DNA of 64,000 bases from Parafrankia irregularis (GTDB lineage: Bacteria; Actinomycetota; Actinomycetes; Frankiales; Frankiaceae): positions 113,813 through 177,812 of the forward strand of contig NZ_FAOZ01000005.1 in the NCBI RefSeq assembly GCF_001536285.1, in the 5' to 3' direction. The position numbers and the translations under genes were made by a program. The notes beneath the pieces are model-generated. The model saw only the letters and a list, made by a program, of their open reading frames with translations, was not told the origin of the DNA and searched no databases. Positions 36,282-47,904 of the stretch are shown here, piece after piece (within the stretch, counting starts at the first letter, position 1; every line of letters begins with the position of its first letter).

Positions 36282-38387
36282 GTGAGCCCGCCGGCCGCAC
36301 CGCCCGGGCCGCCAACGCCGGGCGGGCCCACCCTGCGGGTCGGGTGGGCGCTCATGGGCAAGGAGCGCGGCGGTTTCACCGACTACGTCGTCCTCCGGTC
36401 GAACGAGGCCTACTTCAGCAGATCCGCCTACCAGACGATCCTGCACCGGTACTCCCCCGGAACACCGCCACACGCTCAGCGCACCAGCCTGCCCGGGTCG
36501 CTGCCCTGGGTGACGGTGAGCTACGCCCCACTCGGTCGCAACACCGGGCAGACCGTGCTCGGGATCGCCGAACGCACCTGGTCCGACGAGGCCGACGCGT
36601 CCGGGCGCCCGATCGCGCACACCCGCTACCTCTGCGTCCCGTTCAGCGCGCTCGCCGCCGCTCCGGTCTCCTACGCGGGCCTGCACACCGCTCTGGCCAG
36701 CCCGACGATCCAGCGCCCCATGCTCCAGCGCCCGATGCTCCAGCACTCGGCGACGGGAACCCAGCCCGCGGTGACGGCGACCGCCGTGGGCAGCCTGCCC
36801 GTCACCGTGCCGCGCCTCGACCCGGCACGGATCGCCGAAAGCCTGGCCACCGACGACGAGCAGTGGTTCTTACTGGCAGCCGAGGCCGCGGCGCTCGTCC
36901 TGGCCGGCAGGGTGGCCATCCTCGGTTTCCCGGCCCCCAGCCGCGACGAGCCGACCGCGCGGACGCGGCTGCGATTCCTCGACGCGGTAGCGGCGCTGCT
37001 GCCCTACGGCCAGCGGGCCCGGCTGACCGCCAGCACCTGGGCGGTCAGCGGCGCCGCTCACCGGATCCGGCTCGCCTTCACCGACCAGCCCCGCCAGGGT
37101 GACCTGGTTCTGCGCTGGCGCGACCCGCGACCGCGGCCCGCCCAGCTGCCGGGCCCAGCCGCCGACTACTTCGATCTGCTGCTGCGGCTGCGCGACCAGG
37201 CAGGCGGATCACTGGCCGCCCTCGTCACCCATCTCACCGGCTACCCGACCGCCTACCCCGCCGCCTGGCATCGACTCAGGGCGACCGCACGCGCCTACTT
37301 CCACCTGCACGAGATGGGCGGGGGCGACACCGCCGACGCGCTGGCCGCCCTGGTCGCCCGGCGGCTGGCCCCGGGCCGGTTGTTGCCTGACACCGCCCCG
37401 ACGGACACGGACGCCGAGCAGTGGCAGGCCGTCCAGGAGAAGGCGGTGGAGGAGGTCGCCGAGCTGGTGCGCGCCGCCTGGGACGACGAGCGGCCGCGCG
37501 ACGACGACGCGACGCGGAGGTTCAGCCGGCGGCTGCTCGCCGTGGTCGCGCAGGTGCCCCGGGACGACCTCGCCCTCGAGCTGATCCGCCTGGCCGTTCT
37601 CGACGACCTCGGCCTCGAGGGCGCCCTGAACACAGGCACAGGCACAGCCATGGACGCAGGAACCGCCGGCGAGCGGCAGGCGACGGCGTCGACGCGACGC
37701 TGGCTGCGCTGGCTGGAGGTCGCGCCCGAGCTCGCCGACCAGACGCGCCCCTTCCGCGCCGTTCTCGACGGCTCCCCCAACCCGGACGTCGTCGAAACGC
37801 TGCACGGCCGGGCCCGCTACCTGCTGTCGCTCTCCCAGCTCGCCCGGCTCCGCGGCACCGGCGCCGCCATGGTGGTCCTGCTGGATCCCTGGCTGTGGCA
37901 GACCGTCCCAGCCCTGTCGCCGCGGCACCGGCAGGACTGGGCCGCCGAGATCCGCGGCTTCCGCTTCGGCACCCCGAGCAGGGCGGCCCGCTACGACGTA
38001 CTCCTGCTGATCCTGGGCGAAGCCCCCGGCAGGCCGTTGGGACGCCGGATCAGCACGATGGCGACGGACTACACGGCGGCGTTCCAGGAGCACTTCGCCA
38101 CCCTGGTGCGGGAGCAGGGGGCGGATGGGCGGGTCGACCAGGCCCTGACCGCCCTGGCCCGCTCCATCCTCGACACCGGCTGGCCTCAGGACGAGGCGCA
38201 GGTGGACCTCATGCTCAGGGTGCTGGAGCAGCTCGTCCGCCTGGTCCAGGCCAACATCGACCAGCGTGATCGGCCACCCGGGCTGGCCGTTCTGATCAAG
38301 GTGGTCGGCCGTTTCCTGATCAGGAACCCGTGGGCCAGAAACCTGCCAGCCGGCCGGCAGTGGCGTATCTGGCTACCGAAAATCTGA
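36282..38387 (+). CDS. GAP1-like GTPase-associated protein
   Basis: A 701-residue protein starting at GTG 36282. The N-terminal module begins LRVGWALMGKERGGFTDY and includes LPWVTVSYAP and a conserved YLCVPFSAL stretch. A second module has RLRFLDAVAALLPYGQRARL followed by HRIRLAFT. Both modules recur in the 1166-residue protein of the second operon, so the two are paralogues. The rest is helical with no membrane segment. The region before the start holds four imperfect CTGTGAGGCC-like repeats (36238-36287), each with a potential GTG. It lies next to its partner GTPase. Assignment to the GAP1 family is from recalled patterns. Confidence 0.65.
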   Translation: MSPPAAPPGPPTPGGPTLRVGWALMGKERGGFTDYVVLRSNEAYFSRSAYQTILHRYSPGTPPHAQRTSLPGSLPWVTVSYAPLGRNTGQTVLGIAERTWSDEADASGRPIAHTRYLCVPFSALAAAPVSYAGLHTALASPTIQRPMLQRPMLQHSATGTQPAVTATAVGSLPVTVPRLDPARIAESLATDDEQWFLLAAEAAALVLAGRVAILGFPAPSRDEPTARTRLRFLDAVAALLPYGQRARLTASTWAVSGAAHRIRLAFTDQPRQGDLVLRWRDPRPRPAQLPGPAADYFDLLLRLRDQAGGSLAALVTHLTGYPTAYPAAWHRLRATARAYFHLHEMGGGDTADALAALVARRLAPGRLLPDTAPTDTDAEQWQAVQEKAVEEVAELVRAAWDDERPRDDDATRRFSRRLLAVVAQVPRDDLALELIRLAVLDDLGLEGALNTGTGTAMDAGTAGERQATASTRRWLRWLEVAPELADQTRPFRAVLDGSPNPDVVETLHGRARYLLSLSQLARLRGTGAAMVVLLDPWLWQTVPALSPRHRQDWAAEIRGFRFGTPSRAARYDVLLLILGEAPGRPLGRRISTMATDYTAAFQEHFATLVREQGADGRVDQALTALARSILDTGWPQDEAQVDLMLRVLEQLVRLVQANIDQRDRPPGLAVLIKVVGRFLIRNPWARNLPAGRQWRIWLPKI

Positions 38388-38431
38388 CCGGGAGACCTGC
38401 CGCCGAGGAGGCGGAGGCCGCGAGCGAACAA

Positions 38432-38469
38432 CGGAGGATTCTGGTCGTTCCAACGACCAGAATCCTCCG
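38432..38469. repeat. Intergenic hairpin repeat, copy F (perfect stem)
   Basis: Eighteen-base perfect arms (beginning CGGAGGATTCTGG and ending CCAGAATCCTCCG) around a two-base CC loop, in the 153-base gap between the GAP1-like gene and the lipoprotein gene. The GAGGATT...AATCCTC core matches the other copies. The left flank and GGCAGC tail are missing. Confidence 0.75.
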
Positions 38470-38540
38470 GTCCAGTGTTCGTGCCCCGTTCCCAGGTGCA
38501 GGATCGAACCTGCGTTGACCCGCACAGGGAAGGTTGCTTC

Positions 38541-39281
38541 GTGCACGTTCAAAGATATGCCGCCAGCCATGTGACGCGGTCGCGGCCTCGCGGCCGTCTC
38601 ATCGGCGCCGCACTGTTCGCGCTGACGGTGGCCGCGTTTGTGGGTTGCTCCGGGACCAGCGGCCCGACTGGTCCGGACTCCACGGCGCCACTTCCGACGG
38701 CCCGGACGCCCCAGGCGCATCCGGCCAGCAGCGAGGGCCTGCAGGCCATGTGCAGGTACGGCGGATACATACCGGCGATGCCGCCGTATACCGGGCCCGC
38801 GCCACATCCGATCGAAGGGCTCCAGCCTGGCCAGAACACCGGTGCCGTCGCCCTCACCTCCATTCTCTGGAGCGATCCGCCGGACGACCTTCGTGGTGCA
38901 TTCAATGTTCTCACCCGCGATCAATCCGGTGCCCTCATCCCGGATCTCAGCCGGACACAGCTCGTCGCATGCGTCACCCGGACCGGTTCGTCTCCGTCCG
39001 GAATCGTGTGCGAGGACCTCGGCGGCAACGTTCGACTACTGCGCAGCAATTACCGGATGACGGTTCTGGAAGCTCACACCGGCAAAGTGGTCCAGGTCAC
39101 CGATACGGGCACGGGGACCGATGACTGCCCGAGCTTCGCCTACGTCGACAGCACCGATCCCGCCGTGTTCACGAGCTTCGACGGAGGCCAGGCCTACGAC
39201 GTGCTACGGCCGCTGGTGCTGTGGGGCGGAGTGACGGCCCAGCCCGCCGTACCCGGCACGACATGGACCGGCCGGGGCTGA
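38541..39281 (+). CDS. Putative secreted lipoprotein, unrecognised family
   Basis: About 246 residues from GTG 38541 (GGGAAGG seven bases upstream). An Arg-rich n-region and a hydrophobic stretch end in FVGC, a lipobox, so the mature protein should be anchored on the outer face of the membrane. Four further Cys residues in the mature part could form disulfides. No family recognised. It sits inside the GTPase island, downstream of a GAP1-like gene and beyond a strong hairpin, so it may be transcribed separately. Could be a surface sensor for the system, but that is only positional inference. Confidence 0.6.
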   Translation: MHVQRYAASHVTRSRPRGRLIGAALFALTVAAFVGCSGTSGPTGPDSTAPLPTARTPQAHPASSEGLQAMCRYGGYIPAMPPYTGPAPHPIEGLQPGQNTGAVALTSILWSDPPDDLRGAFNVLTRDQSGALIPDLSRTQLVACVTRTGSSPSGIVCEDLGGNVRLLRSNYRMTVLEAHTGKVVQVTDTGTGTDDCPSFAYVDSTDPAVFTSFDGGQAYDVLRPLVLWGGVTAQPAVPGTTWTGRG

Positions 39282-39358
39282 CGCCTGGATCCGCGGCCTG
39301 CGCGGGAGTGCCGGACCGACGCCAGGTCACCGAAGTGCCGACGTTGCCTGACGCGGCG

Positions 39359-41097
<1,739 letters not shown>

Positions 41098-41101
<4 letters not shown>

Positions 41102-44100
41102 CTGGGCGGCCCCGCCACGGCGGCGGCACTCGAACCGGCGGCCCCGCTCCGCAGGAACGAGTCCACCAGTGCTGGGCGAGTGTGATGCAGGGCCCTCAGC
41201 AGTTGGGCGAACCGGCCCGGCGGCCCGTGCCGTTCGCCGTAGCGGGCGATCTGCAGCGCGGCCAACAGCGCATCATCCCCATGGACCGCCAGCAGCCGCA
41301 GGTCGATCGGCGCGGGACGCGGGGTCGCCAGCGCCTGGAAGACGGCCAGCGGCGGCGGCAGCTGCCCGCTCGGCGGAGTGAGCCAGCGGAGCCACCCGCC
41401 CTGCGCGGCGTTCAGCGCCGCGAAGCTGCCCGACCTGGTGAGATGGATGATCCAGGAGACCGCGGCCTCGGGCAGCTCCTGCAGCGCCGCCCGGACGGCC
41501 TCTCCGCCGCCGGAAAGCTGCAGCAGCAGGAGCGCTCCCGCGTGCGTGCGTGCGACCCGGTCGTTGTCCCTCCCGTCGCCGCGGATCAGTCGGGCGAGGA
41601 TGCCGTCGAGGCGCTGGAACGTCTCGAGGCGGTTGGCGAACACGATGGCGTCCTGCAGGTCGGCCATGGTGCCGCCGGAGAGCAGGATCCGCAGGGCGTC
41701 GGCCTCCTCGGGCTCCCGGGCGAACCTGCCGGCCATCGCCGCCCGCCGTCGGCTGCGGGCCTTCTCCAGGCTTTTGCTGGCCGGCAGCGGGGAGACGAAG
41801 GCAGGGTTCGTGTCGGTGAGCACGTCGAGCAGGTCCTCGGCCTGGTCGACGTCCAGTGGGTCACGCCAGGTGGACAACGCGTGGACCAGGCCGGCGGTGT
41901 CCTGGAAGAGGGTGCGGGCCGCCAGCAGGCGGCGGAAGTACTCACGGCCGTAGCCGCTCGGCGGCTCCGCGGCTTCCGGCAGGTCACCCCAGCGAACCAG
42001 CAGCCTCGACTGCCCGCTGGAGATCTGCGCCTGGGCGGTGAAGGCCAGCCGGAACGGGGTCGGGTTGTCGGTCGCGGTGGTCACGGCCACCCCGGCGAGC
42101 AGACCGGCCGGCAGCAGGGCGAGCACTCCCTCGATGAAGCGCAGGCGCTGCTCGGTGGTCAGGGCCGGCGGGGCGCCGACCACCGACACCGGGCCGTCGA
42201 GCAGCCCGGCGGCGACGGCGGCGACCGCGCCGAAGCCGAACGCGTCGACGTCCTGGGCACCCAGGCGCTGGTCGGCGGCGACGAGTTGCAGCCGGCTCGG
42301 CCGGGAGCCGGACGACGCCGACGCGGCGGCCGCGAGGCCCAGGCCGGTGATGCCGACCCCCGAATCCAGGAACCGCGCGAGGCCGGTGTGGCAGCACCAG
42401 TCCGCGCCGCACACCGCGAGCCGCCCACCGCCGTCACCGAACAGCACCAGCCCGTCGGACGTCCCGCCCGGTGGCCCGTCGCGGCGCACGCCGGGGGTGT
42501 ACAGCCGGGCGAGCTCCCAGATTCCGCGGCCGTCCGCCGAAGCGGGCTGCGGTGACGGGGCCGGGTCGACCCAGCCGGCGCCGAGCTGGACGCGGGTGCC
42601 CGCCGCCAGCCGGGACGACGGGTCGTCTGGCGCCGCCTCGCCGTCGGTGGGCTCCGTGTTCCGGCGGAGCAGCCGGCGGCGGGCTTTGGGCTCGCCGATC
42701 AGCCTGCCGAGCCGCTGTCGCTCGTCGGCGCGGCGGTCCGGCCACAGCTCGTCCAGGGCAGCCGTCCAGGTTCTGCGGCGAGCGACGCTGAACGGAGCCC
42801 GGTCGGCTTCGGCCCACAGCCATTCCTCGAGCGCCGGTGTCAGCGCCTCGGCCCGGCCGCTCCACCCGGCGAGCCGGACGACGGTCAGCATCGCCGCCTC
42901 ACCGATCCCGTCCGCGGCACCGACCGCGGTGAGATCCGGGTGGCCGACGGACTCCTGGCTGTTGCCGCCCAGCACGCGGAACGGGCGCAGCACCGCGTCG
43001 GTCTGCGGCTGCCCGGCGGCGGCCAGCCACTCCACCAGCTGGAGCAGCCCGGGCACCCCCCGGCTGGCGAAGTACCGCACCAGTACCTGCAGGGTGCGCG
43101 CCGGGCTGGCGGCGAGCCCGTTGCGGACCGGGGCCCAGGTCGCCCGGTCCCCGGTCGCCCCTCCGTGCTCCCGGATGATGTCCGCGGCGAGCTCGACCGC
43201 GTCCGCCGGCGGCGGGTCGTCGTCCGTTCCCGGTTCCAGCAGCCCGCCGACGATCGCGGCGAACATCGCCTCGGGGGCACCCTGCAGGTGCGAGGCCAGG
43301 TCCCGGTATTCCCGCCCACCCGCGGCGCAGAGCCGGACCACGAGGTCGACCACCGCCGGGGCCAGCGCCGGGGCCCAGTGGCGGGCGACCAGGGTGAGGT
43401 CCTCCGGCCGGGCGAACGGCAGAAGCAGCGGGACGAGGACGCCGGTCGGGTCCGCCGGCGCGGGCAGGGCGGCCAGGTGCCGCCGGAGGTGCTCCGGGCC
43501 TGCCCTCCCGGCGGCGAACCGGGTGGCCAGGTCCAGCGCGGCGGTCTCCGTGAGAGCCTGGAAGATCTCCCCGGGCCGGCTGAAACTGCGCGGTGTGGTG
43601 TCCTCGGCAAGCCATCCCAGGACTGTGCGCAACCCGCCGTCGCCGTCGCCGTGGCTGTGGTCGTGGCTGTGGTCGTGGCCGAGCCCGTGGTCTCGGGCGG
43701 GGGCGAGCCCGTTGTCACGGCCCGCGTCGTGGCCGAGCCCGTGACCGGCGCCGTGGTCGGCCGGCCGGTTGCCGTCGATCAGGTAGGCCAGCAGGGAGGC
43801 GTAGCGGGGAGCCCATTCGTCGTTCGGGTTCGGCGGGCCGAACCGCGGGGGTGCCGTCGGGTCGACCAGCCGGCCGGTGCCGCCGAGGTCCTGTCCGAAC
43901 GCGACGCGCAGCCGGTGGCTGGTCGCGACGTCGACCCAGGTACCGGCGGCGAGAGCGCCCTCGGCGCCGGCCGGCAGCAGCGCGGCCACCAGATCGAGAA
44001 AGGCGATCCGGGCCGAATGGGTGGCCAGCTCGGGTACGGGACGCACCACGACCGGACCGTCCAGTGCCAACGCGGCGGTGACGACCGCGCCGCGCAGGAA

Positions 44101-44598
44101 ACGCAGGGCCGGGCTGGCCAGTGCACCCGCGCGGCGAGGCGGCGACGCGGCGGGGCGCAGGGACAGCGCCTGGCCGCCCGTGACCTCGGGAAGCCGGCGC
44201 AGCTGGCTCACGGTCGCCACCCGCACCGCCTCGTACAGCGCCGTGAAACTCCCCAGGTGACGGCGGAAGTCGTCCAGCGGCAGGCAGAAGAAGCGGGTGG
44301 GGATGACGACCCGGCCGGTGGCGTCGACCGCCATGGCCGGGTCCGCGGGCCATTCGCGGATCGCGACTCCCACGTAGGGCGTCTCGCCGGACGTCGCGGC
44401 GGTGAAGGTGATCCACGGCAGCGCGTCCGGCTCGCCCGCGCGCTCACCGGCCGGCGAGCCGGGCGAGAAATGCTGGATGATGCGTTCCAGCGTCGCCGGT
44501 CGAAGCCGGGCCCCGCCGGCGCACAGGATCTGGTAGTCCTCGCGCTGCCCGGGCTCCTTGCCCAGCAGCGCCCATTCGAAGCCGACGGTGCCGGTCAC
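41098..44598 (-). CDS. Large GAP1-like protein with internally duplicated module
   Basis: A 1166-residue protein, GTG start overlapping the GTPase stop (GTGA). The N-terminus (GFEWALLGKEPGQREDY, then LPWITFTAATSG and FFCLPLDDF) parallels the plus-strand GAP1 protein. The module with RIAFLDLVAALLPAGAEGAL...HRLRVAFG recurs in the C-terminal half as RLRFIEGVLALLPAGLLAGV...FRLAFT, which indicates internal duplication. Between them lies a His/Asp/Gly-rich insert with DHSHDHSHGDGDGG that could bind metal or be disordered. The remaining helical parts are unrecognised. Likely scaffold or GTPase partner. No membrane helix. Confidence 0.65.
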
Positions 44599-45731
44599 CG
44601 GCGCTCCCCGTTGATCCGGGTCACCAGGCCCACGACCGGCTCCAGGACGTTCATCGGCGCCACCCGGCCGCGGATGCGGGGCACCCCACCGGTCATCACG
44701 ATGTTCGAGTAGTCGACGGGGTTGAACCGGCCGTCCGGGCCGACGAACAACCCGATGGAGGAAGTCGCGTAGAAGCGAACCCGCGACGGGTCGAAGAATC
44801 CGCCGATCGCGTCTCGTAGATGGGAGGCGCCGGTCGATCTGTTGCAGAGCTGATCGAAGTAGCGATGGGCGACATCGCTCTCAATCCTGGGCGGCCCCGA
44901 TCCGTTGGCCAGCGTGTTGAGCCTGCCGTCCAGGGCGACCCCGAGCACCCGGGGGTCGTCGAACTTCGTGACGCAGACGGCGAGGTGGTGCGGCAGCAGC
45001 CCACCCCGGCTTCGCCCCGCGGTGCGGACCTTCTCGAGCACACGGTTGATCATGGCATCGAAATAGGCGTAGTTGTCGCCGTCCGCGCGGTCCCGCTCCC
45101 GGATCGGGTCGAAGAGAAGGACGATCCCGTCGCAGCGGACCAGGTGGTCGACAAGCTCCTCGTGCTGCGCCGCGCCCCGGTCCGGAGGGCGGCGAGCCGG
45201 GGTCGGCGCGCTGGTCTCGTCGTCGTCGAACCTCAGCCCGTCGTCCTCGACGCCACCGCCACCGCCACCGCCACCGCTGCCGCTGCCGCTGCCGCCGTCC
45301 AGGGTGCTGATCTCACTGCCACCGCTTCCACCGCCCCGGTAGTACAACGCACCGGAGACGTCCAGGAAGTCGAGGGTGAAATCGATCGGCGGCGTGCGCT
45401 CAGGCCTCGGCCGCGCGGGACTCGAGCCCGGCCGCAGCACGCGGCCCTCGAAGATGAGCCGCAACGGTGTGTTGGCCAGCGTCGCCGGCGGGAAACGATG
45501 GTCCTGGACCAGGGTGCTCCGCAGCCTTTCCAATGCGCTTCCGGTCGCCCGGTCCGCGCTGGTGATGGTCCACCGGACGTGTCTGCCTCCCGGTTCGCGG
45601 GGCTTGTGCTGGATGGCGGCGAGCTGCATGGCGGCCATCAGGGTCGTCTTCCCGCTGCTCGTCGCTCCCCAGAGCCCGAGGCGCACCCGGCCCCGGGGCG
45701 ACGGGCGCGGGCCCGCCGGCGGACGCGTCAA
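44595..45731 (-). CDS. P-loop GTPase (double-GTPase type), third of three
   Basis: About 378 residues. The start is best placed at TTG 45731, overlapping the upstream stop in TTGA form; the frame is open to 46010 but that part overlaps the neighbouring gene. Walker A is GATSSGKT (22-29) and the G3-like stretch is LDVSGALYY. A Gly/Ser-rich insert follows. The specificity motif is TKFD where NKxD is usual. The C-terminal block YATSSIGLFV and RIRGRVAPMNVLEPVVGL matches the plus-strand GTPase. It forms a GTPase/GAP1 pair with the gene downstream. Loss of the Asn may alter nucleotide preference. Confidence 0.78.
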   Translation of the reverse strand: MTRPPAGPRPSPRGRVRLGLWGATSSGKTTLMAAMQLAAIQHKPREPGGRHVRWTITSADRATGSALERLRSTLVQDHRFPPATLANTPLRLIFEGRVLRPGSSPARPRPERTPPIDFTLDFLDVSGALYYRGGGSGGSEISTLDGGSGSGSGGGGGGGGVEDDGLRFDDDETSAPTPARRPPDRGAAQHEELVDHLVRCDGIVLLFDPIRERDRADGDNYAYFDAMINRVLEKVRTAGRSRGGLLPHHLAVCVTKFDDPRVLGVALDGRLNTLANGSGPPRIESDVAHRYFDQLCNRSTGASHLRDAIGGFFDPSRVRFYATSSIGLFVGPDGRFNPVDYSNIVMTGGVPRIRGRVAPMNVLEPVVGLVTRINGERR

Positions 45732-47779
45732 CGCGGGCCACCCGGCGACGCGACGCCCGACGCCGACGCCGACGCCGGTGCCAGCGGCAGCGGCAGCGGC
45801 TGCCCGGCGGACCCGGCGAACAGCCCCAGCGCGTCGGCCACCTCCTGCGCGGAAGCCGTCTCGAGCAGGAGCAGCGCGTCCGCACCCAGCACCCGCCAGA
45901 CCGCACCGGCCCCGGACGGACCACCGGCACGGCCACCGCCAGCCACACCGAAACCGAAACCGGCTCCGGCTCCAGCGCCGGAGCCGGCAAGGAACGCTTC
46001 CTGCCCGCAAACGGCCACCCGACGCGGGGGCTGCACAGTGGCCAGGCTGTCCATGAGTGTTCTCCAGTCGTGCCGGTCCAGGCAGGGAAGCGTAAGGTCA
46101 TCGGTTCGCTGCCTCGGTGGATGCGGAGGCCTGGCGGCGACGGTCACCAACGCGCGGGCAGCCCCCGGCCGCCACGGCAGCCGGGCCGCCACGGCCAGCG
46201 CGTCCTCCAGCGGGGCGGCGAGGTCGTGCTGGGGAACGCTCGGGCCCCACTCCCGCAGCGCCACCCGGACCTGCAGGCCCGCTGCCGGCCCGACGGTCCG
46301 CACCACCTGCCCCTGGTCAGGCCACCCCTGGCCCAGGTAGTCGTGGTCGTCGTAGCCGAGCACCACGAAGCGGACCGCGTCGGCGTCGGGATGCTCGGCC
46401 ACGACCAGGGCGATCAGATCGTCGACCAGCCCCAGTCGGCGCAGCACGTCCTGCGCCGTTCCCGCCATCTCCACCAGGCAGACCACGTCCACCGGGTCCG
46501 CGCCGTAACGCTGCGGGACCCGGGCCAGCAGCTCCGGCCAGCCCGGATTGTGCACCCGGATTCCGGCCGGTTCGAGGAAGCGGATCCGGCCCGGCCCATC
46601 CAGGGCGAACCGCAGTCGCAGGTCGGCCCGCGGGGTCGCCGCGGCCCAGCCGACCGTGATCGGTGCCCAGCCGTCCGGATGCGGTTCGGCACCGGCCACC
46701 CCGCCCGCGCCGGCCACCCCGCCCGCGACGATCACCAACGCCAGCTCGGGCGGGGCGGCGGCCGGCACCGAGACGGTGATCTCGGCGGTGGGAGGCTGCC
46801 CGTCGGCGATGACGGTGCCAGGCGGGAAGAGCATCCGGGTGGTGAGGCGCACCCCGCGGGTGACCCGGTCGACGTCCGCCACGACCAGCCCGTAGCCGAC
46901 GGCGAGCGGCAGCTGCCGGCGCGAGGCCTCGAGTGCGGTGGCGAAGGGCTCCCGGGGCCGGGCCCGGGCCTGCTGGACCGCGGGCGGGCCGTCGGCCCGG
47001 CGCGACCCGGCAGCCCGACCCAGCTCGCCGGCCAGGGCGTCCGCGACCTGGCTGGTCACCGGCCAGTCGACCGCCGGCCGGATCAGCAGGATCTCGGTGG
47101 CCAGCGTCTCAGCCACCGCTGCGAGCACCGGCACCAGCGAACCGAGCGCGATGTCCTCCTCCAGACCCGCCGCGAGGCGCAGGCGGCGGGCGTCGGGGTC
47201 CGTGGGCAGGGCTGGCAGCAGGTCCGGCCAGGCCCACTCCCGGGCGGCCGCCAGCCGGCCGGGCTGCCCGTCGGAGCCGGTCGTCAGGGTGCTGACGACG
47301 ACGGCGTCGGGCCGCAGCTCGATGACCGCGATCCGCGTGGGGCCACCCGAGGCCATCCGCCGCAGCAGCGGGCCGAGCACGATCTCGGGCTCGCGCAGAC
47401 CCGGCCGGTCGGCCGCCGCGGCCGCCGGGGTGGCGGCCCGTTCGGCCAGCTCAACCAGCTCGGCGGCGAGTTCCGTGGCGGTGCTGTCCCCGCCGCGGAT
47501 GAACGCGGCGAGACGGACCGGCAGATCGGGGTCGGGCTGCTCCGCCGCGGCCAGCACCCGGGCGGCGGACCGCAGGTCGTGGCTGCGCCTGGCCTGGGCC
47601 AGCCGGGTGTCGAACGCCTTTCGCAGCTGTGCCGTGATCTCGCCGAGCACATGGGGGCTCCGCAGCTGCCAGCCGCACCGCGGGCAGGCTGTGTCCCGCT
47701 CCGCCACCCGCCGCCGGCACACCGGGCAGCCCACCGCGGCCTCGGCCGCGCTCCAGCTCACCGCGTCGTCGTCCCTCAT
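45728..47779 (-). CDS. Zinc-ribbon protein with possible vWA-like region
   Basis: A 683-residue protein. The N-terminal zinc ribbon has Cys18/Cys21 (CPVC) and Cys32/Cys35 (CPRC). A helical middle and a beta-rich region follow. Near residues 425-475, DVVCLVEMAGTAQDVLRRL followed by VVLGYDDHDYLG resembles a von Willebrand A metal-site strand, but the usual DxSxS is not intact. The tail is Gly/Ala-rich. It starts at ATG 47779, after a 125-base gap with a strong palindrome behind the DUF4407 gene. Its stop overlaps the GTPase start. Perhaps the adaptor linking the membrane coiled-coil protein to the GTPase. Family not firmly recognised. Confidence 0.6.
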   Translation of the reverse strand: MRDDDAVSWSAAEAAVGCPVCRRRVAERDTACPRCGWQLRSPHVLGEITAQLRKAFDTRLAQARRSHDLRSAARVLAAAEQPDPDLPVRLAAFIRGGDSTATELAAELVELAERAATPAAAAADRPGLREPEIVLGPLLRRMASGGPTRIAVIELRPDAVVVSTLTTGSDGQPGRLAAAREWAWPDLLPALPTDPDARRLRLAAGLEEDIALGSLVPVLAAVAETLATEILLIRPAVDWPVTSQVADALAGELGRAAGSRRADGPPAVQQARARPREPFATALEASRRQLPLAVGYGLVVADVDRVTRGVRLTTRMLFPPGTVIADGQPPTAEITVSVPAAAPPELALVIVAGGVAGAGGVAGAEPHPDGWAPITVGWAAATPRADLRLRFALDGPGRIRFLEPAGIRVHNPGWPELLARVPQRYGADPVDVVCLVEMAGTAQDVLRRLGLVDDLIALVVAEHPDADAVRFVVLGYDDHDYLGQGWPDQGQVVRTVGPAAGLQVRVALREWGPSVPQHDLAAPLEDALAVAARLPWRPGAARALVTVAARPPHPPRQRTDDLTLPCLDRHDWRTLMDSLATVQPPRRVAVCGQEAFLAGSGAGAGAGFGFGVAGGGRAGGPSGAGAVWRVLGADALLLLETASAQEVADALGLFAGSAGQPLPLPLAPASASASGVASPGGPR

Positions 47780-47847
47780 GAGTCGTCGAAGTCAGCCGCC
47801 CGGCCGGATCCCCGTCACGAACCGGCGGTACACACCCGCCGGTCTCG

Positions 47848-47885
47848 CCCGCGGGCCGCGGGGCCCGGGCCCTGCGGCCCGCGGG
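47848..47885. terminator. 38-base near-perfect palindrome inside the operon
   Basis: Twelve-base perfect arms CCCGCGGGCCGC and GCGGCCCGCGGG enclose a GGGCCC-rich centre that is itself almost self-complementary; only one base pair in 38 mismatches. It lies between the DUF4407 stop and the zinc-ribbon start, both on the minus strand. No T-tract. Likely an attenuator or RNA-processing stem. Confidence 0.5.
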
Positions 47886-47904
47886 CCCGGTCACGCCTGG
47901 CTGG

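Noticed and set aside
38490-38520. tRNA 3'-end-like sequence on the minus strand (GGTTCGATCC with T-arm-like flanks)
   Set aside because: The T-arm stem does not pair at the right spacing, and no anticodon arm or acceptor partner is present upstream.
45732-46010. Long N-terminal extension of the third GTPase
   Set aside because: It would overlap the zinc-ribbon gene and is Arg/Ala-rich noise. The TTGA-coupled TTG start aligns with the paralogue.
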